Assembly (NCBI GenBank): GCA_946478775.1
Contig: CAMLDR010000004.1
Coordinates: 1-55,249, forward strand
Length of the DNA stretch: 55,249 bases
Origin: an uncultured Flavobacteriales bacterium
GTDB taxonomy: Bacteria; Bacteroidota; Bacteroidia; Flavobacteriales; Crocinitomicaceae
Reading direction: 5' to 3'
A program made the position numbers and the translations under genes. Shown piece after piece: positions 27,801-34,911 of the stretch. The notes beneath the pieces are model-generated. The model saw only the letters and a list, made by a program, of their open reading frames with translations. It ran no database searches and was not told the origin of the DNA. How positions within the stretch are numbered: the stretch's first letter is position 1; the number at the start of each line of letters is the position of its first letter.

Positions 27801-28176
27801 CGGAAAGCGGACTGACTTTCAGGTATTCTGTCAGGTACCAGCTTGCAAAATCATTCCAACGGCTGTTGTATTTCTCCATTACTTTTTGCAGGTTTTCCAC
27901 AAAAGCAAGAAGCAGTGCCTGTGACGGTTCCATTTTCCCGATAGCCTCGTGTGAATGCTTGAGGTGGATACTTTTCAGCAGGGTTTTTAATTCGCCCAGG
28001 AAGTCTTCAAAATAGTCCTGTGGGATTTCACGTTCGTTGTAAAAGCGGATCCATCCCGCAATTTGAATCAATTTTTGAAGCATAACAGCCTTATCGTTGT
28101 CCAGCATCTTAAAGTTGCCGGGAACGTGCAAGCGATCTAAACGATCTTTTCTGCTATGTCCGTCTTTTGATTCCAT
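24844..28176 (-). CDS. Large baseplate wedge protein, baseplate-J-like (Afp11-like)
   Basis: 1110 residues. The N-terminal part resembles baseplate-J proteins (FASWYLTEYLKVSPLSVKGD, GTITIEKNTGF). Near residues 890-940 stands the core gp6/baseplate-J motif, VTHRGRAVTARDFELLTLQE, then F.DIGKVLCLPNTN and a V-rich strand. Residues about 258-345 form a long Lys/Leu/Glu/Gln-rich coiled coil that typical Afp11 proteins lack, to my knowledge. In eCIS this protein forms the baseplate wedge around the spike. It is preceded by a palindromic spacer rather than tight coupling. The start at 28176 lies right after that spacer. Confidence 0.82.
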   Translation of the reverse strand: MESKDGHSRKDRLDRLHVPGNFKMLDNDKAVMLQKLIQIAGWIRFYNEREIPQDYFEDFLGELKTLLKSIHLKHSHEAIGKMEPSQALLLAFVENLQKVMEKYNSRWNDFASWYLTEYLKVSPLSVKGDRVWLAFDKATPGTITIEKNTGFNRKNADQQVLTYRLENEVVVQDISAISAYTVCFERNPYHYPAANLNFVTAIKTRDLLHDKPNQERKLIFDNEFSKETRAVGIRISAPSLLLREGKRVVNIYFEAENKEWLKALQSIEPKLVKLELLKQKVERLKYEKQQLEKLRSDDPKVKAQLKAIKHQLSKLKLSHLKGDKLKFTRQELKNLKLDRRELSRVIGVRQTIRANIFNNLFYLTVSTPTGWTNVTVFEVKKDTTRNRLILKLLLPEDFPSTVGCTEEVHHFKSEFPAIQIRLNFDAWLYPYSWIHKLTIQRILIRTKVEGINDLQVYNELGKIDNTKSFPPFGINTSAGTWMAIGNYEMAIKNTSSIDVCIKWNQLPLHPKGLKGHYAAYPGDIDNNSFKIQTRYLSDNSWFPTTWKSQFSLFRDAETDDPAAAKLDKAVADESGFKKISIKKMVPFELSEDQYKYTIKTRTGFVKLTLESPDMGFGNQEYRDLFTERMMMKKWKKKRLPVLLPPIAPHVENMTLNYKSEDIIDLRKNTRNSNVIVDQLHPFGVVSSLDSSTNTGIPFVFSQETDASILMGFKDVKGGEVFSTFLVFEAISNEMTVDDIPKIVMYWGDGYYWEEIPRGFILKDDTKQMTISGNLVYNFPLHIPPNLYDKDGILWIRTGFVKNHAFVPEIRAVHNNAGLVVLETDDASAEKMQSFKNSNGKLEPEKKLPGITSIEQITSFYAGQESEDIKSMQARVSEYVTHRGRAVTARDFELLTLQEFSDIGKVLCLPNTNLKNSKEGVVTVVVVPQNKLKTIDNSKPMVPSGLLSRIEDYLSARASKNVLVDVINPVYEELQVKCVIRLVDQNQAVSLEAIQEICDNFIAPWQAKNTLPKFGEGINVSRIYNAIKEVDFVSSIDYFAIIRVSQDKTDAGKRNFYHLYKLEDEEEIMIPNQPYKLFVPAETHIIQVEDKDHSVYPYGLGDMEIGKTFIL

Positions 28177-28326
28177 CTTTAATTAATTGAAAATGTAAAA
28201 TGGATAATTGAAAAGGAGGGATTCGCTGCGACGGATCGATTCAAAATAAGCACCAATACAGCTCTTCCAATTTTCATTTTTCCCATTTTTCTTTTCAATT
28301 CTCAATTCTCAATTCTCAATTCTCAA
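28177..28326. repeat. Intra-operon palindromic spacer A (gp25 / baseplate-J gap)
   Basis: 150 bases. Bases 28178-28216 match 32562-32600 of spacer B in 38 of 39 positions. The other end is a 7-bp tandem array, CAATTCT x4 plus CAATTAT, at 28296-28330, running into the stop codon of the gp25 gene. The two ends are complementary (AATTGAAAAGG against CTTTTCAATT), so the transcript can fold with the unrelated centre as the loop. May be a mobile palindrome or an RNA processing/attenuation site. Confidence 0.75.
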
Positions 28327-28728
28327 TTATAATTGTGTTCCTTCCAAAAAGTAGAATGGGAAAACCAAACTGCTTCTGCTATTCGTTTGCCGGATCGTAA
28401 ATTCCACTTTGATCCAAAGTATTCCTTCCATTGCATCACGCACTTCCACATCTACGGAATCCGTTGTGATGCGCGGTTCTCCTTCCCGGATAGCCTGTTC
28501 AATGATGTCGATGATCATGGTTCGTTCCGAAAGATCAATTTTTGAGAAAACCCATTTATCAATCGGGCAGCCATAGTTGTAACGAAAAACGCGTTCTCCC
28601 GGGATGGTAGAGAATAAAATCCGCAAACTCTCCCAAATATCTTCTTCATCGGAAACCAGGTGCACACCGCGCTGATTGAATCGCACGGGAAATGCCCAGC
28701 CGGTTCCCAAATAGGTTTTATCATCCAT
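28327..28728 (-). CDS. gp25/GPW-like baseplate protein (Afp9-like)
   Basis: 133 residues, the normal size for the family. The core reads ESLRILFSTIPGERVFRYNY and GCPIDKWVF, with the downstream IIEQAIREGEPRI and VDVEVRDA, the full gp25 lysozyme-like signature (without lysozyme activity in CIS). It forms part of the inner baseplate and nucleates the sheath. It follows the PAAR gene after a single base. Note that in Afp the gp25 gene precedes PAAR, whereas here the order is PAAR then gp25. Confidence 0.9.
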   Translation of the reverse strand: MDDKTYLGTGWAFPVRFNQRGVHLVSDEEDIWESLRILFSTIPGERVFRYNYGCPIDKWVFSKIDLSERTMIIDIIEQAIREGEPRITTDSVDVEVRDAMEGILWIKVEFTIRQTNSRSSLVFPFYFLEGTQL

Positions 28729-28729
28729 C

Positions 28730-29029
28730 TTATCCTCCGATTAATACTGTTGGACATCCCAATACGATTGCACCGCCATGTGCGCAGGTATCTCCCATAC
28801 GGGCTGCGGGTTTCTTACCGATCATCACGGTAGCCGATCCTTTAACAATACTGTCGGGCGGACCAACACAAACACACATATCGCCCATTACTGCTGCGGG
28901 TAATCCGCCAATGAGTACGGTCGGCACACCGGGTCCGGTGATTGGTCCTCCAACGTGCGGTATGGGAGGAACTCCCGGTGTTACCATCGGACAGGTGTGC
29001 ATATCTGTTAATCGGGCTGCTAAACTCAT
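28730..29029 (-). CDS. PAAR-like spike-tip protein (Afp10-like)
   Basis: 99 residues. Rich in glycine and proline with repeated PAAR-type units: AARLTDMHTCPMVTPGVPPI, LIGGLPAAVMGDMCVCVGPP, GKKPAARMGDTCAHGGAIV and PTVLIGG. His and Cys residues at the conserved zinc positions are present. PAAR proteins cap the spike trimer and pierce the target membrane. No effector domain is fused; length is that of the bare fold. It starts 6 bases after the VgrG-like stop. Confidence 0.92.
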   Translation of the reverse strand: MSLAARLTDMHTCPMVTPGVPPIPHVGGPITGPGVPTVLIGGLPAAVMGDMCVCVGPPDSIVKGSATVMIGKKPAARMGDTCAHGGAIVLGCPTVLIGG

Positions 29030-29035
29030 ATTCGT

Positions 29036-30826
29036 TTAATTAATCATTACAATTGCGCCTTTTACTGCGGTTTGTCCTGCTGCTGATAATTCTGCGGAGG
29101 CGTTTCCTTTTGCGGTGAAGCTTGCATCCGCTGTTAGTTCCACATTGGTGCCTTTAACGGTTGCATTCACTCCGGCTTTCACACTAGCGTTTGTTCCGGC
29201 ATCGACCTTTACTTCTGTTCCTGCTTTGATGGTGATTTCTTTTGCCGCCTGGATGAGGATCCCACTGTCGGACAGCACGATTTTGTTTCCGTTCTGGTCT
29301 GCCATAGTGACGGATTTGTCTTTGTCGCTTAATACCACTTTGTTGGCTCCCGGAGTAGTGACGGTGACCACTTTATTTTCATCATCCATTTCCAGTTTGA
29401 TTCCGTTCTTCGTCTGCAGGAGCTGGATCGGATTCTTTTTGTCAATTTCCAATGGGGCAGGATTTGCCGAACTGTACATACTTCCGAGAATAACCGGATA
29501 AGTGGGATCATTGTTCAGGAAACCAAGCACCACTTCGTCACCGATATTCGGGATGAAAAATGCACCGAAGCTTTTGCTGCTCCAGAAATTGCTTAAGCGT
29601 GCCCAAACCAGGTTTTTATCGGTGTTTAAAAGCGGGATTTCTACCTGGATTCGAAATTCTTTAGCCGGATCTCCATCCAATTTTTTCACAACTCCAATGT
29701 GCAAGCCTTCAATTCCCGGAAGAAGTCCGGAAGCGGGAGGAGTTACTACATCCGGATTCTGTGCAGCCATTTCAGGGTCAATTCCCATTCCTGCGGTTGT
29801 AATCCATTCACCTTCTCCGATTTGATGTTCGACAAACCCGATAAAAGCATCTCCATTGAACCGTTTTCCAAGGCCGTCCAGTGTAATCAAACAACCAGGG
29901 ACCGCCAATGAACTGCCCTGAAATTTGATTTCTCCCCGAATACGCGCCAAACCGGCTTTCAATGATTGGGCGTCTGCCCATGTTTGCAACTGGGAAGAAT
30001 CGCCATAACTTTCGGTCTGTATATTCCAACGCTCACCACCCACCGATTCGGATAGGGCGGAAGGTGTTTGGTCTCCCTGTTCGTTTAAAGTTGGGGTTGC
30101 GGATGCTGCTTTGATCATTTTTTGAGAAGCGATATCCCAGGCATATGCGTCGACTCCCATTGTTTGATCGGAAGTTTGAAGTTCTCCTCTGAATGCAATC
30201 AAATCTTCCCCATACGTGACTTTGAGAACCGGAGAGGCTGAAACAGCGGGTTTGATAACCTTCACTGCTTTTCCATCCGAGAGAATAATGAGCCCGTTTG
30301 CATCTGCACGCGAACAAATGAAATCCCAATCGGAACAATAGTATTGGACCAGTTCCGCGTGTGTCACCGTCGTTGCATCTACGGTAGCTGAAACATCCGA
30401 ATAAGTGCCCAGAATTGCAGAGATAATAGCGCTGTCCGTTTGCTGCTCAAAGTAATTATTCTTCCGGGCAAAAGTGGCAGGAAAAACAAAGTCGGCACAT
30501 TCGATTTCCAACGTAGCGGCTCCGTCTTCGGGAATATCCACATTGTGTGTAATCACAATTCCATCGAAAACGATTCGTTCATTGCTTTGATACCCTGCTT
30601 CTACACGAATATTTTTCCCCGGAGCAAAAGTTTCATCATCACTTTCAGGAATTTCCTTCATGGGCATATCTCCGGCTTCGAAAACCAATGTGGCACGTCC
30701 GATGCGATTCACTTCTTTATGGATCAGGATAGAAATCGCTTCGAATGAATCATTGATTCGATCCCCATCGCTGTAAATGGAATAAGTTACAAGGCCTTCG
30801 CTATTTTTTTCCGGTGATACGCTCAT
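29036..30826 (-). CDS. VgrG-like central spike protein (Afp8-like)
   Basis: 596 residues. The N-terminal gp27-like hub occupies about 1-330 (for example GKNIRVEAGYQSNERIVFDG, ITHNVDI, YYCSDWDFICSRADANGL). The OB-fold domain follows at about 365-450 (GLHIGVVKKLDGDPAKEFRI, VWARLSNFWSSKSFGAFFIP, GDEVVLGFLNNDPTYPVILG). The C-terminal beta-helix needle carries repeating ITIKAGTEVKVDAGTNASVK-type strands to the end. The trimer forms the spike on which PAAR sits. No C-terminal effector extension is present. It overlaps the LysM gene by 4 bases (ATGA). Confidence 0.92.
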   Translation of the reverse strand: MSVSPEKNSEGLVTYSIYSDGDRINDSFEAISILIHKEVNRIGRATLVFEAGDMPMKEIPESDDETFAPGKNIRVEAGYQSNERIVFDGIVITHNVDIPEDGAATLEIECADFVFPATFARKNNYFEQQTDSAIISAILGTYSDVSATVDATTVTHAELVQYYCSDWDFICSRADANGLIILSDGKAVKVIKPAVSASPVLKVTYGEDLIAFRGELQTSDQTMGVDAYAWDIASQKMIKAASATPTLNEQGDQTPSALSESVGGERWNIQTESYGDSSQLQTWADAQSLKAGLARIRGEIKFQGSSLAVPGCLITLDGLGKRFNGDAFIGFVEHQIGEGEWITTAGMGIDPEMAAQNPDVVTPPASGLLPGIEGLHIGVVKKLDGDPAKEFRIQVEIPLLNTDKNLVWARLSNFWSSKSFGAFFIPNIGDEVVLGFLNNDPTYPVILGSMYSSANPAPLEIDKKNPIQLLQTKNGIKLEMDDENKVVTVTTPGANKVVLSDKDKSVTMADQNGNKIVLSDSGILIQAAKEITIKAGTEVKVDAGTNASVKAGVNATVKGTNVELTADASFTAKGNASAELSAAGQTAVKGAIVMIN

Positions 30827-31479
30827 CTTCTTGCTAATGGAGGAAATTGAATTTTTGTACCGGGTTCAATTTTCCGGAATTCACTGAGGTTATTGTATGC
30901 TGCTATTTCGTGACAAAAAGAGGCGTCTCCGTAAATTTCATCACAATACCGGGCAATGCTGTCCCCGGCGCGAAAAGTAATCACGCGTGAAAGGTCGGGA
31001 GAGTTCATTTGCGTGGTATCTTTGTCAAAATGACCGGCAAAAGAGAAGGAAACCTTTACTCTTAAAGGAGCTCCTTCCGGCGAAAACAAGCTGTAATCAT
31101 AACTGATGCTTTCAACTCTTCCGCGAAAGATGAATGTTCCCCAAATGACTTTGGTGTAACTTGGTTCATGACTTTCGGAATTGATGCGGTAAATGGCTTT
31201 TTCCAATTGATTGATCCGATCCTTGATTTTTCCTGTTTTACTTGGAATGATTCCCGTATCGTCCATCAAAACTTCAAAAGACAGGCTGTCAAGTGCCTGG
31301 GATTTGAATTTTTTCAAATTCGCTATTCCATGAGCTTCTCCATTTTCGGAATAGTTCAGTTTTTTACCAAGTTTCAGGGTGGCAGGATTCACCTGTGTCG
31401 TAAATACGCCACTCTTTTTTGACTCGGCATAACTTTCTGTTTCGTATCCCGCAATTTTCAACTTGACTAATTCACCCAT
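30823..31479 (-). CDS. LysM-containing eCIS hub/tube adaptor (Afp7-like)
   Basis: 218 residues. The first 150 residues (LVKLKIAGYETESYAESKKS, NPATLKLGKKLNY, FEVLMDDTGIIP, SYDYSLFSPEGAPLRVKVSF) resemble the phage and eCIS tail-tube initiator gp53 type. A LysM domain closes the protein at about 170-218 (FRAGDSIARYCDEIYGDASF, IEPGTKIQFPP). In eCIS the Afp7 homologue sits in the baseplate and links spike and sheath; its LysM is not thought to be a wall-binding module. Stop and start codons overlap both neighbours. Confidence 0.88.
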   Translation of the reverse strand: MGELVKLKIAGYETESYAESKKSGVFTTQVNPATLKLGKKLNYSENGEAHGIANLKKFKSQALDSLSFEVLMDDTGIIPSKTGKIKDRINQLEKAIYRINSESHEPSYTKVIWGTFIFRGRVESISYDYSLFSPEGAPLRVKVSFSFAGHFDKDTTQMNSPDLSRVITFRAGDSIARYCDEIYGDASFCHEIAAYNNLSEFRKIEPGTKIQFPPLARR

Positions 31480-31640
31480 TACCGCTCTCCTTTTCTGATT
31501 CGTTGTTTACGCAAGGTGTCGTGCACTTCCTTCAAAATGTCTTTTTTGAGTTTAGCGACTTTAAAGTCCAGATCACCCGTTGAGTTCGTTTTTCGCTCAA
31601 TGGTTGTTCGGATACTGATTTCTTTAATAATAATCGACAT
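31479..31640 (-). CDS. DUF5908 family small eCIS protein (Afp6-like)
   Basis: 53 residues, too short for most ORF filters. It begins MSIIIKEISIRTTIERKTNS and ends in a basic helix KKDILKEVHDTLRKQRIRKG, the typical DUF5908 layout of an N-terminal strand and C-terminal amphipathic helix. It lies between the second tube gene (4-base gap) and the LysM gene, with which it shares a TAATG stop-start overlap. In Afp this slot holds afp6, whose function is unknown; it is conserved in many eCIS loci. Confidence 0.85.
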   Translation of the reverse strand: MSIIIKEISIRTTIERKTNSTGDLDFKVAKLKKDILKEVHDTLRKQRIRKGER

Positions 31641-31644
31641 AGTA

Positions 31645-32088
31645 TTAAGATCTTTTCAGGGTCGTGTATGCGAATTCTATTGTTTCAATTAAAATGGTAT
31701 TGGATTCTGAATCGAGGCTTCCAACATCCCATTTTACAGGATAAGCTTTTGAGCACGTCCAGGTGTAAATGGGTTTTCCATCCTGTCCCAATAAATTCAC
31801 GATGATGTCTCGTGGAACGATGGGTTGTGAAAAATCTCCTTCCAGTATTTTTTTGATCCAGACCACATCGTTGCGTTTAATCGGATTCAGGGCCCGCTTC
31901 ATACTCAGATTACCATGTTTCACTTGTTTCGGAAGGAGGTACGTAAATTCATTCATACCTCCTTCTTTAACAGGTTCTGTTTCTAATTCAGCTGATAATC
32001 CGGAGACTTCTTTGAACGCAAATTCTTCATTTCCAATTTTCACCTGGAAATAAAAAGCAACGGGAAGTTCCCAAGTTTGACCGGCCAT
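31645..32088 (-). CDS. Second tail-tube protein (Afp5-like)
   Basis: 147 residues. Shows the tube fold pattern: FYFQVKIGNEEFAFKEVSGL, then GGMNEFTYLLPKQVKHGNLS, then DVVWIKKILEGDFSQPIVPR, ending in TNTILIETIEFAYTTLK-type strand. It is a paralogue of the gene just upstream but differs in the central loop. In Afp and AlgoCIS the second tube protein forms the first ring joining tube to baseplate. The gap to the previous tube gene is 12 bases. Confidence 0.88.
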   Translation of the reverse strand: MAGQTWELPVAFYFQVKIGNEEFAFKEVSGLSAELETEPVKEGGMNEFTYLLPKQVKHGNLSMKRALNPIKRNDVVWIKKILEGDFSQPIVPRDIIVNLLGQDGKPIYTWTCSKAYPVKWDVGSLDSESNTILIETIEFAYTTLKRS

Positions 32089-32100
32089 GTTTTCGGATTA

Positions 32101-32550
32101 TTAACTGTTAGCAATAGATAATCCGTCGTGAGCGATCTCAATCGTTTCAACAGCCACCTCATTCCCGTCAGATTTCATATCCGTACCGGAAATTTTTGTT
32201 GGCCATGCATTGTTCAAAGTCCAAACCATAGTTGGTTTTCCTGCTTCGTCCAATAAACTGATGACTACAGTTTGACGTTCGATGGTATTCATCTTGATCT
32301 TATTGAACCAATCCCAGAATCCGTTGTCTTTCACGAACACCCCTTTTTTCAGGGTAACATTTCCTGTTTTTCGGATTCCCGGCATTTTGGTAGTAGCAAA
32401 TTCTTTGCTGTTTCCATGCCTGTATTCAATAACTTGTGCTTCTATGTCCAATCCGGATACTTCCTGGAACGGAACTTCTTTATCACCTATTTTTACCTGA
32501 AAATAAAACTTCGGTAATGGCCATACATTGTCTTGCTTTTCTCCTGCCAT
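32101..32550 (-). CDS. Main tail-tube protein (Afp1-like)
   Basis: 149 residues. The motif FYFQVKIGDKEVPFQEVSGL, then IEYRHGNSKEFATTKMPG, GNVTLKKGVFVKDNGFWDWF and the final VAVETIEIAHDGLSI are the T4 gp19/Hcp-like tube signature of eCIS. Hexamer rings of this protein would form the inner tube that carries cargo. It starts below the palindromic spacer B, which may separate its expression from that of the sheath. Tube proteins usually need high amounts. Confidence 0.9.
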   Translation of the reverse strand: MAGEKQDNVWPLPKFYFQVKIGDKEVPFQEVSGLDIEAQVIEYRHGNSKEFATTKMPGIRKTGNVTLKKGVFVKDNGFWDWFNKIKMNTIERQTVVISLLDEAGKPTMVWTLNNAWPTKISGTDMKSDGNEVAVETIEIAHDGLSIANS

Positions 32551-32682
32551 GATTTCTTTATTTTAATTAATTGAAAATGTAAAATGGAGAATTGAAAAGG
32601 TATTTGGACATCTAAAAATGCTAACCTCGCTTATTGAAATAATTTCTCTTTTCAATTTTCAATTCTCAATTTTGAATTTGTT
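32551..32682. repeat. Intra-operon palindromic spacer B (sheath / tube gap)
   Basis: 132 bases. Bases 32562-32600 match spacer A (28178-28216) with one difference. The sheath-proximal end carries TTTTCAATTTTCAATTCTCA, complementary to the other end, so in RNA a hairpin could enclose the middle. The central 50 bases are unrelated to those of spacer A. Its place just before the main tube gene is consistent with a role in RNA stability or translation level, or with insertion of a mobile palindrome. Confidence 0.75.
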
Positions 32683-34176
32683 TTAGCTTTTTTGCATTTG
32701 CTGCTGGAACGTAATCTCAATAAATTCAGCAGGTCTTGAGATCGCTACCAAAATCGTAATGCGCATAATTCCTTCCAGGATGTCTTCCGGGGTCATGGTT
32801 TCACCCAATCCGATATGGACGCTGTATGCATCATCCGGAGTGGATCCTGCCAATCCGCCTCTTTTCCAGATTCCGTTCAGGAAATTGTAGATCATACTTC
32901 TTACGGTTACCCATGTATTAGCAACATTCGGTTCAAATACATAAGCTTTGGAAGCATTTTTAATGGATTCTTCCAGCATGATCATGGTTCTGCGAACATT
33001 GATATATCTCCAGTCAAGTGAGTTCCCGTCCAATGTGCGTGCTCCCCAAACTTTCACACCTTCTCCAACGAAATAACGGATTGCATTCACGGCTTTACCA
33101 TTCATCGGAACATTCAGGTTTTCCTGATTTTTGAATGAAATACTGACTGTAGGACTGATGACATTTGAAACACTGACATTTGCAGGTGCTTTCCAAACTT
33201 CTTTTGTGCCGTCCACCAGGGTGTAGATTCCAGCCATTGCAGTGGAAGGGGGAAGCATATTCACGATCAAGAGCATTTCACGCATCAATTCGCTGTAAGC
33301 AGAAGAGTGACGGGCCAATACTTTATGCGTCGTTTCAATGTCCAAAACCTCCAGTTCTTCGGGTTTTTTACCCACATTCGCAATGAAATCGGTTAGTTTA
33401 CCATCCTTGTCGCTTTCTGTCAGGATAGGAACGACTTTGGAAGCATCGGTAAAATTTAGGAAAGTGATATCTGTATCCGGAACAATGGAAGTATTTAACC
33501 ATGGATAATAAACAGTTCCGTAATCCAGGAATTCCGTACCGATTTTTTCACGGAAGTCTTCCACTTTTTGAGTATCATCCTTGAAACCATCGAAAATATC
33601 GAGAATAGCTACCCGGTTTTTCATATCCCCGCCAGCATGTCTCAATGCAGCTACCTGCACATTTGCACACGAGTCTACCGTTTCTAAATAAACAGCTTCC
33701 GGTACCAGAACCATGGTAGGCTCTTCCTCTTTTAAAAGTGCTTCAATACCATTGGTCAGTTTTTCTTCTGACAGATCGTTGGTATATTTCTCGTCTACGG
33801 AAACAATGTAACAGGTTCCGCCTCCATTAGCGAAGAAAAAACGCATCTGGTAGTAGAAATTGTACTTGTCGTCTCTTTGAACGCTGTACTTTTTTCCGCT
33901 TAATTCCAAAAAGGAGATTCCCAATTTAGGATCTTCTTCGTCGCCTTCTTTTGCTTCAGTGATCGTAAACTTTGGAGTTGGTGCTCCACCGAAGTACTGT
34001 CTGAATTCTGCCAGGGAATTTACTTTCCAGGGCTTGCCTATTAAACTCTTGTTTCCGTCTTTTGCAAACTCTGTATACCCGATAAATGCAGGTACGGCAG
34101 TAGCAGCTTCAACAACGGAATTAGGAAACGCGTTCTTTTCGACGACGTATACTCCTGGTGTTTTCATTGTACTCAT
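32683..34176 (-). CDS. Contractile tail sheath protein (Afp2/3/4-like)
   Basis: 497 residues; the in-frame Met at 34167 (MKTPGVYVVEK) is an alternative start. Signatures include KTPGVYVVEKNAFPNSVVEA, ATAVPAFIGYTE, FFFANGGGTCYIVSV, and near the C-terminus GVKVWGARTLDGNSLDWRYI followed by NVRRTMIMLEESI. These match the sheath C-terminal domain that wraps the tube. This is the only sheath gene in the cluster, whereas Afp and PVC loci carry three. A single-sheath layout is seen in other Bacteroidota eCIS. Confidence 0.93.
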   Translation of the reverse strand: MSTMKTPGVYVVEKNAFPNSVVEAATAVPAFIGYTEFAKDGNKSLIGKPWKVNSLAEFRQYFGGAPTPKFTITEAKEGDEEDPKLGISFLELSGKKYSVQRDDKYNFYYQMRFFFANGGGTCYIVSVDEKYTNDLSEEKLTNGIEALLKEEEPTMVLVPEAVYLETVDSCANVQVAALRHAGGDMKNRVAILDIFDGFKDDTQKVEDFREKIGTEFLDYGTVYYPWLNTSIVPDTDITFLNFTDASKVVPILTESDKDGKLTDFIANVGKKPEELEVLDIETTHKVLARHSSAYSELMREMLLIVNMLPPSTAMAGIYTLVDGTKEVWKAPANVSVSNVISPTVSISFKNQENLNVPMNGKAVNAIRYFVGEGVKVWGARTLDGNSLDWRYINVRRTMIMLEESIKNASKAYVFEPNVANTWVTVRSMIYNFLNGIWKRGGLAGSTPDDAYSVHIGLGETMTPEDILEGIMRITILVAISRPAEFIEITFQQQMQKS

Positions 34177-34197
34177 ATTTGGATTTATTGTATTGAT

Positions 34198-34911
34198 TTA
34201 TAAATAGATGTAACTTGTTATGGTGTCCTTCGGGCTGAAGGGCGAGAGTGATTGAACAAGCGGAAAGTCGGGGAGCCTGCTCAGGAGGTTGTCGCCGCTT
34301 TTTCGCAATTCCCACAGGTGAAATTGATAGTCGCTTTTCAACTTCAAAGACAAAGTTTCTGAAGAAACAAACCGAATAACTGTTTTTTCGGTTCCCGGAA
34401 TGGGTAGTTCTTCCCGCTTATCGAATAGTACCTTTCCACGTTGTTCGCGAACTTCCAGGGGTTCCATGGTATAAGATTGGTTGGGAAAGACCAGGAATTC
34501 AATCCGTTTTAGCGTACTCTTCAACTGAATTTCGATCGTTTCCGGTTCTGTTGCCGCAATGCGCTTTTCTGTAACGGGAATATGCAATAATTTCCAGGTT
34601 CCTCCTTTGTTGTGATCTTCCAGCGACCAGTCTGAATCACCCGAAGCAGCCGGATCCGTGTAATAATAAAAATCGGTATGTTTTGTTTTCAGCTGAAAGC
34701 AGAGACGGATCTCCGGATCCAATAGCATAGATTCTTCCGCAATCAGCATCCATGTGCATGCATTTTGTTGTTTAAAAAGAATTCCGGCCTTTTGAAGCTG
34801 GCGCATGGTAATCGAATTTGGTTCGAGTATTAACCCGCACTGCTCTGCATCAAAATATGCGTGTTTGATGACAAGCTTCAGCCAGATACGATATGAAGGT
34901 TGCCGGTTCAT
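34198..34911 (-). CDS. eCIS protein of unknown function between cap and sheath genes
   Basis: 237 residues, soluble. The first 190 residues are beta-rich with several WxLxH-type strands (CFQLKTKHTDFYYYTDP, LEDHNKGGTWKLLHIPV, STLKRIEFLVFPNQSYTM), and the end returns to LWELRKSGDNLLSRLPDFPL. Its start overlaps the DUF4255 stop by 4 bases. AlgoCIS from Algoriphagus has an extra cap adaptor encoded in its cluster, and this gene occupies a position where such a protein could lie; I cannot show homology. It is a second candidate for a structural protein at the distal end. Confidence 0.6.
   Translation of the reverse strand: MNRQPSYRIWLKLVIKHAYFDAEQCGLILEPNSITMRQLQKAGILFKQQNACTWMLIAEESMLLDPEIRLCFQLKTKHTDFYYYTDPAASGDSDWSLEDHNKGGTWKLLHIPVTEKRIAATEPETIEIQLKSTLKRIEFLVFPNQSYTMEPLEVREQRGKVLFDKREELPIPGTEKTVIRFVSSETLSLKLKSDYQFHLWELRKSGDNLLSRLPDFPLVQSLSPFSPKDTITSYIYL

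Noticed and set aside
28296..28330. The CAATTCT repeats as a CRISPR array
   Set aside because: Seven-base units without spacers; they are simple tandem repeats at a gene end.
29036..30826. An effector fused to the VgrG-like spike
   Set aside because: The C-terminus is only the repetitive beta-helix needle; no extra domain follows.
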